NCBI RefSeq assembly: GCF_963675165.1
Contig: NC_087377.1
Location: 3,378,978-3,442,977 of the forward strand
DNA length: 64,000 nucleotides
Source of the DNA: Halichondria panicea
Lineage: Eukaryota; Porifera; Demospongiae; Suberitida; Halichondriidae
Reading direction: 5' to 3'
Position 1 is the stretch's first letter. Every line of letters starts with the position of its first letter. Both the position numbers and the translations under genes were made by a program. Positions 1 through 10,631 of this stretch are shown here, piece by piece. A model generated the notes under the pieces. It was not told where the DNA came from and did not search any database. It was given only the letters and a program-made list of their open reading frames with translations.

Positions 1-399
1 CCACTGACCTCAATTTAGCCTCCTTTTCCCCCATTCCAATCCAGCCACATCCAATAACCTAGTGAAACTCGTCCTCTTTTCCACATAATGGCCGGAATGT
101 GACTTGTGTGATAGAGGATCTATTGATATAGCCATGATTGTAGATCTTAGAGAGAAAAGCTATATGCCTGCATCTTATCCAACTGATGGTCTTGTTGTAA
201 GGAAGAGGTGTCTCTCTTTTCGCTAACTATAGTCTTTTGTCGCTGATCTTCCCATTCCTCCGCTGTATTAAAATAATTCAGTAAAACATGTGCCTTCTCA
301 TTGTTATCAAGGGCGTATCAAACTTGGTATTTTAACGCTATAAGTATAGGATATACCATATAAGAGGAAGATAATCATAGTTATGTACCCATAATATTC

Positions 400-675
400 T
401 CCGCTACCGTGGTTACTCCGAGGGAATTTCAAGTTGGCGATTAGACGTCCCTTATACTGGAGTTGCAAGCTCTTCTTAATCTAAACCACGCCCATGCATG
501 GACCCATGGAGGCTTAGCTGTCTTAATTGTTGGAGAGCATGCAGCTTCCGTGTTTCTGCCACGCTTTAGAGTCTTAATACTGTCAGTATATGGCTCCTTT
601 CTCTTTGCTTACTTTCTTGCGAACAAATGAAAAAACACCTTTAAAACTGTGCATGCCTGGGGCTGTATGTTATTT
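400..675 (-). repeat. Dispersed repeat, inverted copy of 38160-38450
   Basis: This stretch matches the reverse complement of about 38160-38450, including the segments reading TTGCTTACTTTCTTG and GCATGCCTGGGGCTGTATG. Each copy lies near a tail exon of the long family, so it may have moved with the duplications. The rest of 1-759 holds nothing I can assign. Confidence 0.7.
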
Positions 676-759
676 TTCTATGTATTGTAGCTGTTGACTA
701 ATGAGTGGTGACGTAAGTGTGGTTTATACAGCGTCTATTGTATTATTCTTTCCCTGCAT

Positions 760-946
760 TTGTTGTGTGAAGCATCGATCGGACAGTTAACCCAAGACTG
801 GAGGAGACTTCACCGATGTTGGCACTAGCCTTGACCTGAAGCCAGTACCCGACGAGGACCTCGAAGAACAAGCCATGGGACTAGAGTCTGAGGATGAGGA
901 GAAGGAAGGGGATCTCGACTATGAGATATATAAGATCATTAATTAA
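760..946 (+). pseudogene. Orphan relic of the cytoplasmic-tail exon
   Basis: The sequence aligns with the last exons of genes 3 and 4 (CCVKHRS start, then GTSLDLKPVP, then LESE and DYE near the end). The splice acceptor that reads GCAG in the paralogues is GCAT here. An extra in-frame TAA codon lies ten codons into the exon, just after the CVKHRS part. No SEA or membrane exon lies upstream in the window. The downstream sequence still resembles the 3' flanks of genes 1 and 4 (a TTTTGGTGACA block). I read this as the dead end of a former family member to the left; an intact gene using another acceptor off-window is not excluded. Confidence 0.8.
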
Positions 947-1160
947 ATAATTATAATAGTAATAATAAATAATAATAATAATAATTATTATAATAGCTAA
1001 TAGCTTATAATTTTGGTGACAATTATCTAAAGCAGCTTAAGCTGTTGAACTTCTAGCTATGATTTATTGTCTTTTAGAAGTATCATCCTCCAGCTCCTTG
1101 GTTTTCCCTTCATTCTTTAATACTAAAGACTCTAATAGTAAAGTGAAATGATGAATAATT

Positions 1161-1323
1161 TGCCCATTGAATGCTACATGTTTAGTTAACGATCCTTACA
1201 TACCTCTATTTTGGGGGTGCATGCATGGGGGGTTTGTTTCTACTCTTTTGCCAGGCAAATAAATTCCTGCAATTTTAATAAATAGCTCAAGCTATTACTC
1301 AGTGATCATTAATTTCTCTTGCA
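1161..1323 (+). promoter_or_regulatory. Gene 1 upstream block shared across the array
   Basis: The core TTTAGTTAACGATCCTTACA at 1181-1200 is followed by a TTTTGGGGGTG box, GCCAGGCAAATAAATTCCTG and TTCTCTTGCA up to the start codon. The same order occurs upstream of gene 2, and in shortened form upstream of gene 3. The core alone precedes genes 5 and 6. Conservation suggests proximal promoter and 5' UTR; no transcription start can be read from sequence alone. Confidence 0.6.
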
Positions 1324-4300
1324 ATGAAGCTTCTTATAGCTGTGGCTCTGTTGGTTGTTGGACTCAGCCCAGGCTTCAGTCAGTTTGGTGAGGGCCCTGG
1401 ACAGACTACTGAGGCACTAACTGATGCACCAACTGATGCAACAACTCAGTCACCAACTGAATCAGATAGTAAGTCACTTACTGAAGTGCATGAGATTAAT
1501 TTATGAGCCACTTAGTAATTATCTACCCCTATAATTATATATAGTCCTAACTGATGTACCAACTGATGCACCAACTGAGGCACCAACTGATGGTAAGAAG
1601 GTCTTTACTTTTATATGAGCCCTAAAAATATCTATACTCCGATACTTATACAATGCATGTATACATACCAGAATTATGTGGCATAAATTTACATTGACTA
1701 TGCTATAGATATATAACTTGCACACAGTATATAATATATACTCTCGTTAATCTGGCCATGCAGCCTTGGGCAGTGCAGCTTGGCTAGAATGGCGACGTAT
1801 TTGCATTTCCTAAAATAGCCATGGCTAAAAAACGACCCTACCTCATATCTAATAACTATAGTATATTTATTTTGCGTTCTGTCTCGAGGATAATGAATAT
1901 CTATTTAAGTGTAATCCTGCCAAACCACAGTACAGGCCGGTTTATATACGAAATAGCGAGTGGTTGCATGAATGCTTTTATGCATCGGATGATCGCTCCA
2001 CATTTACAGTTACAGTTTTGCATGTTGGAAATTCAATTTTAATTCAGCACAAGAACTTCTCGGAAAAAATGCAGATACTCAAAGTTTAGTGATTTGTGTG
2101 TGGGCTAAGCTATAGAATGGAACACACTTGATTATTTAATAATAAAGTTGTATGGGTGTGAAATGATTTGTAGTAAAATTCCCTCAAGAATAAAACTGTT
2201 ATTGCACAGACAGAAGGACGTCAATTAGTTAAATAAATCGCAATACTCCTCCTTGCATGTCTCAATCAGAACATTAGCTGCTGCAAAGAAGATATTTCTT
2301 TCATGCTAAGCCTATTGACCATAATAATTAATATGATCATGTATGATGGTTGTGTTTGTGAACAGACTAGCTAGACATAAATATAGTGAGTTGCATACCC
2401 TCTCTTCTTTTGTACGCCCTTGATATTATCATACTGCAATCAAAAATGAATGTGTTGTGAACACATTATTAATATTCTATATAATTATAGAGTGGAGGCT
2501 AATATAATGTTTTACCGTAACATGCAGTAACAGCACATGTTTTCAATTTTCAGAGTTCAACACATGCGTGCATCTTTTGCTAGTGATGTAAAACTGCGCA
2601 ACCCTCATAGCTATACTCTATAATAATTATAACAGTTTAGAGTTTCTACATGACTTAGAAGCCCAAAGGGCTGTTGTATCTGGTTATTCCCAAGGGTTCT
2701 ACTAGCCCTGAAGGTTTCTAAATCACGTGGAAACTTCCTAAACAGTGCCTAAGCATTTTAGATCATAGCAACCATGAGTCTCTAGCCAATCAGACTGTTC
2801 TTATCTATCTAAGTAACTACATGTACATGTACATGATTTTCTAGAACACTACCTCTATAGCCAATCACATTGCAGGATTTATTGCTGACATGATGTAATT
2901 CTAGTATTAAAGAGGTATAGTTCCTGAACTTCAGTATCAAACAAAAATGACACATCAAGCGTTCTATTTTGCTTGGACGAGTAATAGACCTTCATAATCG
3001 ATGAATTGGAAAGCAAGTGGATACCGCCAAGAGTAAATAGTAGTAATAGTTAGAGTAAGAGTGTTGAATTGCTAGTAACAGCATTTGCCTGCTCCTGCGT
3101 CATCACAATCACTTGATAGTAATCAGTACTAATAACAACACTTCCCAGAAACCGCACATGCTGATTGCGCAGTTCCTGATACAGGCAATGCTACAAATCA
3201 CAGACCGCATGCAGTTTACTTAACAGCACTTATTAATTGAATAGTGACGACAGTGATGACGCATATTAAGGAAAATGATGCGGCTCCACAATTACTATAC
3301 AGCAGTTCATCACTCTTACTTTATCTACTCTTGATACCGTATAATCTGATAAGCGCACTTGGTTAATAAGCACACATCAACTAATAATTATAGGCGCATA
3401 CTGGTTAGCAGACCAAGAGCCTTGATAGAAGGCGCATAGTTTTCTGCACAGTTCTCTGCCCAACAACTGCAACTGGTCTCCACACTTCTTTATAGATGTT
3501 AAGTACCGGTAGTTGTGTTACTGCTGTCAGATATGACTATAGACTTCTTGCAGACAAACAATCAAGCTAGCTTATAGTAATGGAGATTTTCTTCTGTTAT
3601 CATTGAAACGTCATGGGCGTGGTTAATCTCTATAAGCGCATCTGGAGGCGCATAGAGGCCTGCTCTTTTCCCTATAGGCGCATGCACTTACGAACGGTAC
3701 ATGCCTTCATTTTGGTAGACGGCATCAATCATGCAGGTAGTCCTCAGAATTTACGGCTTGTTTTATGCTTCAGATTCTGAGCACTTGGCATGCATGCATT
3801 TGCAATAATGTTTTCAATATATTTACTTGACAGACCAATTTGTGAAAGGTGGACTATTTTTGGCGCATGACATGGACTATAATTATACATTTGACGGACT
3901 GGTGTGAAACCTCTAACAAAACTTTCTTTATATAGTTGTTGTTTGACATGCATATTTATAAAAATATCTATAAGCCTCTTATAAAGTCAATCAAATGCTA
4001 TTATAGCTTGATTACCGTGTGTAGACTTGTATGTGCATGCCGGTATAACTGCCTGAATAATATTATACTTAATTGTTCTCATTAGGATCCGTATCAGTTG
4101 ACAGTGTGGATTTCTATTACTTTTCCGATGCTGTCGACATACAGATCCTCTTTAACAACTTGATGGAGAATCCATTTGTAAACGATGACGAGTTTTTTTC
4201 GGTGGATCATACGTCTGATGTACCGTGCTTTTTGAACCAATTTGTTTTTAGAAATACGTACACGAATGAAATCTTCCAAGCAGAATACGGGGGCGTTTGC

Positions 4301-7300
4301 GAATCCGACCGTGTCAACTCCACCCTGATCACCATGAATCCTAGAGATTTTCTCAGGATGGTTAGGAATGAGTTTATCGATACAACCTCTACTATGCCCG
4401 TGGAAATGTACAGTGCAGATATGCTTGGAGCTCCGTTCAACCTTCGAATAGAACCAAATAATGCCATTCTGTGTGACTTGAGATTGAATTTGCACCATGT
4501 ATTCATTGATAGCTTTGATTATTGGACCGATGAGGGGATTCTTCTGATTCATTTCAATGCTTTCATTGATGTTGCGACTGTCAATGCCAGCAAGCTATCA
4601 CTCTCTCGCAATTACTATCAAGATGATATAAATGACTTAGTTTATATTACGGGTGGCGAAGTACTGAACCAGTCGCCTGGCTTAACATCATCTGTGGCTA
4701 TAAGACTGACTTCTAGTGATCTAGCTCTTGTTGCGAGCACAGGAATATGCACTGGTAGTGATGGGAATTTCATTGACGACTGTTACCTTGACACAAAATC
4801 AGGATTTGCTACCGCGTATTATGGAATAGAGGTTGATCCTACTGCTAGCGATACATATTTTTCTTATTTTATTGATAAAATCCGGACGGCATCCACAGGT
4901 GAACATAATTATGTTTGCATGGTGACCTTTAGTTTAATTATATCTCTGCAGATTCTGAGCCAGTGACTATGTCCATTCAGCTGGAGTATGTCGATGGATT
5001 GACTCTGAACCTGACGCTAGATTTAGGTCAGCCATTCAGTGTTCGATCGTCTCTTGGCGAGAGGATTATCAGGTAAGCTATGAGCAAAGGCATAGATTTG
5101 CCTTTGATTATGCGTATTGGCACAACACTCTCCTCTCCATACATACACAGTGTGACGTGTACTAGCAGGGACACTAACGAAAATGTGAACCCCATGCTGG
5201 AGATTGACAATGGTGCAGTGTCTATTCCACCTAACTACATCCAGAATGATTGGCCCAGCTCTACCACCTTGAACGCACCCAGGGGGCTAGCTGAGTCTGG
5301 TTTGGAAGGCTATTACACGTGCAGGACAGAGGGAAATACTTTCTTCAGCCCTCACCTTCTGCATTCCAGTGAGTGCAGCACGGACAGAACATTGTATATG
5401 TACTCATAGTCCTGGTCTATTGACAGAGAATTGTACCTAATCAAGTTGGGCCTTGTCCATCGCTTATTACCTGAGGCCGTGCCGCGGCCAGCGGGTATAG
5501 TAGTCCGTTGGTTTCTTTGCTTGTTTGTTTATGATATCTGAGTTTGCTCACCTGGCTGCCATAGCACTGCGTTTACATGCAGCATAGATAGCCTCCACAC
5601 AATACATAGTTTTAATAGTGGCAGATTTTGATATTAAAGCTTCGTTGTCGAACTAAACGAGCAAAGGCTATGAAGCTTGTTTCTGAGTCTGCTTACCTAG
5701 ATGCTATAGGCACTGCTGGATAATTATAGCCTCCACACACCAAGTTATTACTTTTAATAGTGGCAGCTTTCGATGTTAAAGCCTCGTTGTTGAATAAAAG
5801 CGAGCAAGCTTGAACTTGCAACGTTGGCCTCTATAGATACAATTGTCCTTTATTCAAGGTAGATCTACGTGTTTAGACATAAAGTGATCCTGTACCAGGA
5901 ACAAGAAAAGGATCACTAAAGTACAAAGCAAGAATTATGATTGTTCCTTCTTTGCCCCCAGCCCCAGATTATACCACGAGCCATAATTATTATTTCTAAG
6001 ACTCTAGGTATAGGCTTCTTCGCAGTGATCCTATAGTCCACAGTGCATGTCTCATACCAAGGCTCTGTTTCAGCACGCCTTTTTCAGTAGTCTATACAAC
6101 TTCATTGCGCATGTTACTTGCTATTTAACCAACTTCCATCCTTCATATACATACAACTGCTTAATCCTTTATTGTATTCATGTAAACAGCCGAGGGTTTG
6201 CACTTCAGTGCTCTAGTTAATTTGATCTGTTAGACAGCGCTCTGTTCTAAGAACCATGTACTTTAGTTGGGTTTTTCCAGTGTGATCATTTCCATTCTAT
6301 TTTTAGTGTGTTTTGCTTTCTCTTTATTCAGATGCTTTTCGTATCTTTTTCTACCAAGGATCCTCTGCTACAGCTGATGTACATGAAGACATTGTACTCC
6401 GCTTTGCACACACCGGTTTTACTACTGATTTTTTTTATGATCTTCGTGGTGATCGATTTAATTTGTTTCATGAACCTGATGTACAACTGGCAACTTTTGA
6501 GTACCATTTCGAAATAAACACGTTGTTTCCACATCATGTTGAGCTGCACATCAACAGGATCCAATTTGACTACGAGGGAGAGTATTCTATCGTATACGAT
6601 TTTAGTTTTCAATTACGACCAAACTTTGTTATCAATGTAAACAGTAAGTTATCAGAATGACGATGATTGTATACTGTATTATACTGTAAGTAGAAAAAGT
6701 TTGTGAGAGAGCCAAATCTGCGATCTGGCAAGGATTGTGATGTTGTACAAGTGTTATATTTAATGCCGGGTTTTCTTTGATGTTCCATATACACATCAAA
6801 GTTTCAGTTCAATAAATGCTTACATGGGATTACCTATTGCAAACATCAGCATCTTTCTAAGGCTAAGGCATCCATTTGAATTGCTTGTACGTATACCTAA
6901 GCTTTAACACCCACAGAACCTGAACTCACTCTCTACCCACCGGTCCTGACTGTGCTCAGCTCTGACCCTCCCGATACAACAGCCTCTCTCACTTGTACAT
7001 CTGATAATACAAATGTTCTTGTGCTGTTCTCTGGAGATTACACATCACTGGGTATTACGTCTACCTACCTGGATGACACCAATAGCTCTGTGAGATTGGA
7101 TTTTGAACTGAACGAAAGCAATATTGGCATGCTAGAGGGGATGAAGTTTATCTGTGAGGCCAGGGACCCCGATGTTCTTAACTCTACTGTGTCAATAGCT
7201 AGCTCCACCTTCAGGAAAGTGTCAGGTAATTAGAGAAGCTAATAGTTCCTGCATGCCTCTCTGTAAAGGGAGATAAATTGTTCAAATTTCAAACTACTTC

Positions 7301-10300
7301 GACTAATTATTATACTTATAATTATTGCAGCTCCTCTGACTCTCTTTGAAATTAAGCCGTCTAGCCGTAAGCAAGTTATCGATGGTGCGATGATTAATAC
7401 AGCCAGTTCGTTTGAATGTCTCTGGTATATCAATCCTACACGAACGGATCTTGAGATCATCCCTGAGACGTTGTTCTGGAGAATCAACCACTTGGAGACA
7501 AAAAAAGAAATAGAATTCACTTCAGATGTTAGTGGCGAGGATTTTATAGTCACTACCCTCGAGAATGGTATCACTCTGAATATTCTCGGTGGCTTCCTTG
7601 GAAGCGTTTCGTGTATTAATGGCGAAGATAGTATAAGTATCAATGTTGTCACTAACGGTAAGACGTTTCTACGTATAATGTATCTCTGTTAACAAAACAA
7701 GTCATATAATAGAAGTAGTTAAGTATGCATCGTTTGACCCAGACTTATGAATTTGAATGATACCTATAATTTGAAATGTCCACCCTTAAATTTGTGAGAC
7801 CAAAGATAACTTGCCAACAATTTGGCTTCCTACAAAAACCGAACATAATTCTATTCTTTTCCCAAGTTTTTGACAACATAGTTTTCAACATAGAAACCGA
7901 AAGCCCAGACGTGATGTAACTAGATTTACATGTATCTACACTCACACATATCAGAGGATGTGCTAACCACCACTGCTGCACCAGACACTGATACTATTCC
8001 TACTGACACTATTCCTAATGCCGTTGTCGTGGAGATCAACGGATTTACTCCTTCCACGGTAACAATTACAACTATAACTCCATAAATTTATCCATCATCT
8101 CCCATACATGATGTCTATAATTATTATGCCTCAGTTGCGCATGCGCAGCGAGGTAGACGGTGTATATGTACGGTACTCTGTATACGTGTAGTGTAGACTG
8201 CTATGATGAAGTGGTCTAGATTTCTAGTCAGGTGTACTTGTTTGTGTGTCTGTGTGTAGACAGCAACTCAATATTAAATAAGAGATTCTATGAGCTTCTA
8301 GTCATATTATATTGGTGAAATAATGCTTCGTATCGAGTTATGCTACATAGGTTTGTTTACTTGGAAGACTATTGTAGACTCTTTCAGCTATCTATTAGTA
8401 GTTAGCTCTGCACTAGAACGCTATAGCTATTGGTAGCTCCAAGAGTTAGAAAAGAGCTGCAACTTGCATGCACTGTTCCATGAACTGGCAGCCATTCTTT
8501 TTAGCAATTCGATTATTTCCTACTGTTTTGCACCATAATTATTATAATCACAGCAAATGTAAGGAATTGTATTGTACAGTGTGATATTTAAGGCCTGCAA
8601 ATTCTGTGTAATAGCATAAAGATTTGGCCCCTACACCAGGCATCAGCATACACCCGCGGTGCTTTCATTATAGAGATTATACTTCCCTCCAGTTCACTCT
8701 TGAGAATCAGAGGCGCTTCAGAGAAGCCACAGCAGATGCTGTCAATGCTTACTGTGAGGACAAGGAGTGTCTGGTAGCATACCCTCAGGCAAGATCAAGG
8801 TGAATTGATTTGTACAACAGCTATAGAGGTATATATCAATAACGTTAATAATTATGCCAAATCAGTAAAAATTATTTTGATCCTTTGCAATCTATGCATG
8901 GTGTTCCGGAAGGATCTTGTGTCATATATACCATGATGTATAGGTTTCTGTTATGCAAAGTGATCAACATGTCGCTCGACTTATGTTTGTAATACAGCAT
9001 GACTGTATAGTCTTGCATAAACCTGCATAAATGTAATTTGGTTTTCAGTTATAGATCCATTTTTACAATGTACCGTATGTATGTAGCAAGTTAATGAAGA
9101 TTTTCCTGTATATACATAGATAAAACATTACCCGAATAGAAAATTTAGGCAGCAAAATTTTCTTATACGATGTCTTTATACCCTCCTCCTCCCACACACA
9201 CGCACATGCACACACTCTTGTCTCAGGAGGAACACGCTCACGGCTGACAATCTCTACATTGCTGACATCACTAGCACTGGAGATTCTAGAGTCAGCTTCA
9301 ACTTGTACGCTCGTTTAGATAGTGGCACCATCAGCGGCAGTGCCTTGGTAACGGCTGTACTGGTGAGAGTCTCTCCTTGCTATACAATTGAGCTATACTA
9401 CTGATAATTATTTTGGGTGCATTTGTCATATCTAAAACTCCCTCCCCTATAGGATCACCATGACGAGTATGCAGTCCTAGGCTTTAATGTGGCCAGTGTA
9501 AAGCTGCCTACAAAGTCAACCACCATTCTGACAACCAACCAGATCATTGGTATTGGTCTTGGAATCCTAATACTGGTCCTTCTTCTCATTACTATCACAT
9601 GGTGAGGCTCAGGGATGTAGATATAGCGGGGGGAAGTTGCTCCCCTGGTATTCTAGATCTATAGCATTGTGGACGCCCACTTTCTTGTACATGCATGCAG
9701 GCTATAATTATTGTGAAACGTTACTCTTTATGCACATGCAATGATGGGGTGATCTACCAGTAGCAAAGAAACAATCTTCATTTCTGAAACATGATCTATA
9801 TAGTCAATCTAGAGCTAAATTAACTCATGTTGCTGTTTTCTTGATCAAGTACCCTACATAATAATTTATTATGCATTTACTCTCGTAACTGACAAAAAGG
9901 AGGTTCTATCTTGCTACCCCTTCATGTAAATCTAAGCTACCTATACGGTTGCTCCTTTAGTGTTATGCGGTGACCTCAAGTTCAAATCTTTCTTTATATA
10001 CACTTGTAGAATATTTTCCCTTTGCAGGGTTTGCGTAAAGTTTCGATAATTATTTTTCCTTTAGTGTTATGCAGTGATCTCAAGTTCAAATCTTTCTCTA
10101 TAATTATATCCACTCTCTCATTAGTATAATATTTTCCCCTTGCAGGATTTGTGTCAAGTTTCGATCAAAGCAACCCATTACTGGAGGAGACCTCACGTAT
10201 GCTAGCCCTAGTTTTGACATGAAGCCAGTACCCCACGAGTGCCTCGAAGAACAAGAACAAGCCGTGGGACTAGAGTCTGAGGAGAAGCAAGGGGATCTCA

Positions 10301-10326
10301 ACTATGAGAGATATAAGATCATTTAA
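1324..10326 (+). CDS. Gene 1: short Ig-like/SEA single-pass surface protein (no NIDO-EGF part)
   Basis: Exons: 1324-1468, 1545-1592, 4086-4898, 4952-5072, 5151-5368, 6332-6643, 6917-7225, 7331-7657, 7955-8058, 8693-8799, 9227-9362, 9453-9601, 10146-10326; 2970 nt, 989 aa, in frame throughout. Residues 1-20 are a signal peptide ([16 protein letters not shown]), then Thr/Pro repeats to about 64. Residues 65-335 hold beta-rich repeats of unknown family, 336-448 an Ig-like domain split over two exons (Cys in VTC and YYTC), 449-552 a Cys-free Ig-like module with an RGD, 553-655 and 656-764 two more Ig-like domains. A stalk, an SEA-like module, a membrane span near 911-929 and a tail ending NYERYKII follow. 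Compared with genes 2 and 4 it lacks the whole NIDO-AMOP-VWD-EGF part. The membrane span is a few residues shorter than in paralogues. Likely an adhesion or recognition protein; function is inferred. Confidence 0.85.
1593..4085 (+). other. Gene 1 intron 2 (2.5 kb)
   Basis: No gene seen. Parts at about 1790-1900 and 2520-2600 match gene 2 intron 1 (about 11090-11165 and 16425-16500), so the intron was duplicated with the gene. A segment at about 2000-2095 matches the reverse complement of about 12100-12180, showing an inversion in one copy. Confidence 0.6.
5515..5815. repeat. Tandem duplication of about 150 bp in gene 1 intron 5
   Basis: Two adjacent diverged units share GCCTCCACACA, TTTTAATAGTGGCAG and TTAAAGC(T/C)TCGTTGT. 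The intron spans 5369-6331. A GC-rich piece at about 5464-5495 matches the reverse complement of about 38843-38870. Nothing coding was found in the intron. Confidence 0.6.
8128..8510 (+). repeat. Dispersed repeat in gene 1 intron 9
   Basis: A GCATGCGCAGCGAGG start, a TGTG-rich stretch and a following AT-rich part resemble 18678-19070 in gene 2 intron 4, with a partial inverted copy at 22460-22550. It fills most of the intron 8059-8692. No coding capacity is apparent. Confidence 0.5.
9955..10175 (+). repeat. Direct duplication carrying a decoy acceptor and tail-exon start
   Basis: Two units of about 100 bp share TTTAGTGTTATGC, CAAGTTCAAATCTTTCT and a TTGCAG acceptor with the first codons of the tail exon. 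The first acceptor (exon would begin near 10028) leads into TTTCGATAATTATT and loses the tail reading. The second (10146) opens the conserved tail to its stop, so I used it. Confidence 0.75.
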
Positions 10327-10480
10327 TAATCTAGTCTTAACAACAACATCATTTTGGTGACAGTTATAAGTAGCTTAGCTGCTGAACTTATAGTTATGAT
10401 TTGTCTTTTAGAACTATATCATCTCTTACTTGTTCCCTTGAAGTAAAATGAAGTGAATAGTGTTTTTCTGACCATAATTG

Positions 10481-10631
10481 CCCATTGAATGCTACATTTT
10501 TAGTTAACAATCTTTACATACCTCTATTTTGGGGGTGAGGCTTGTGTCTACTTTTTTGCCAGGCAAATAAATTCCTGCAATTTTAATAAATAGCTCAAAC
10601 TATTACTCAGTGATCATTAATTTCTCTTGCA
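10481..10631 (+). promoter_or_regulatory. Gene 2 upstream block shared across the array
   Basis: The core TTTAGTTAACAATCTTTACA lies at 10499-10518, 133 bp before the start codon, followed by TTTTGGGGGTG, GCCAGGCAAATAAATTCCTG and a TTCTCTTGCA leader. It is the closest relative of the gene 1 block. The intergenic gap from gene 1 is only 305 bp, so this block and the gene 1 3' end fill it. Confidence 0.6.

Noticed and set aside
4094..4552. 152-residue open frame on the minus strand inside gene 1 exon 3
   Set aside because: It is the antisense shadow of a conserved plus-strand exon; paralogues break it, and the plus-strand reading is supported by splice sites and homology.
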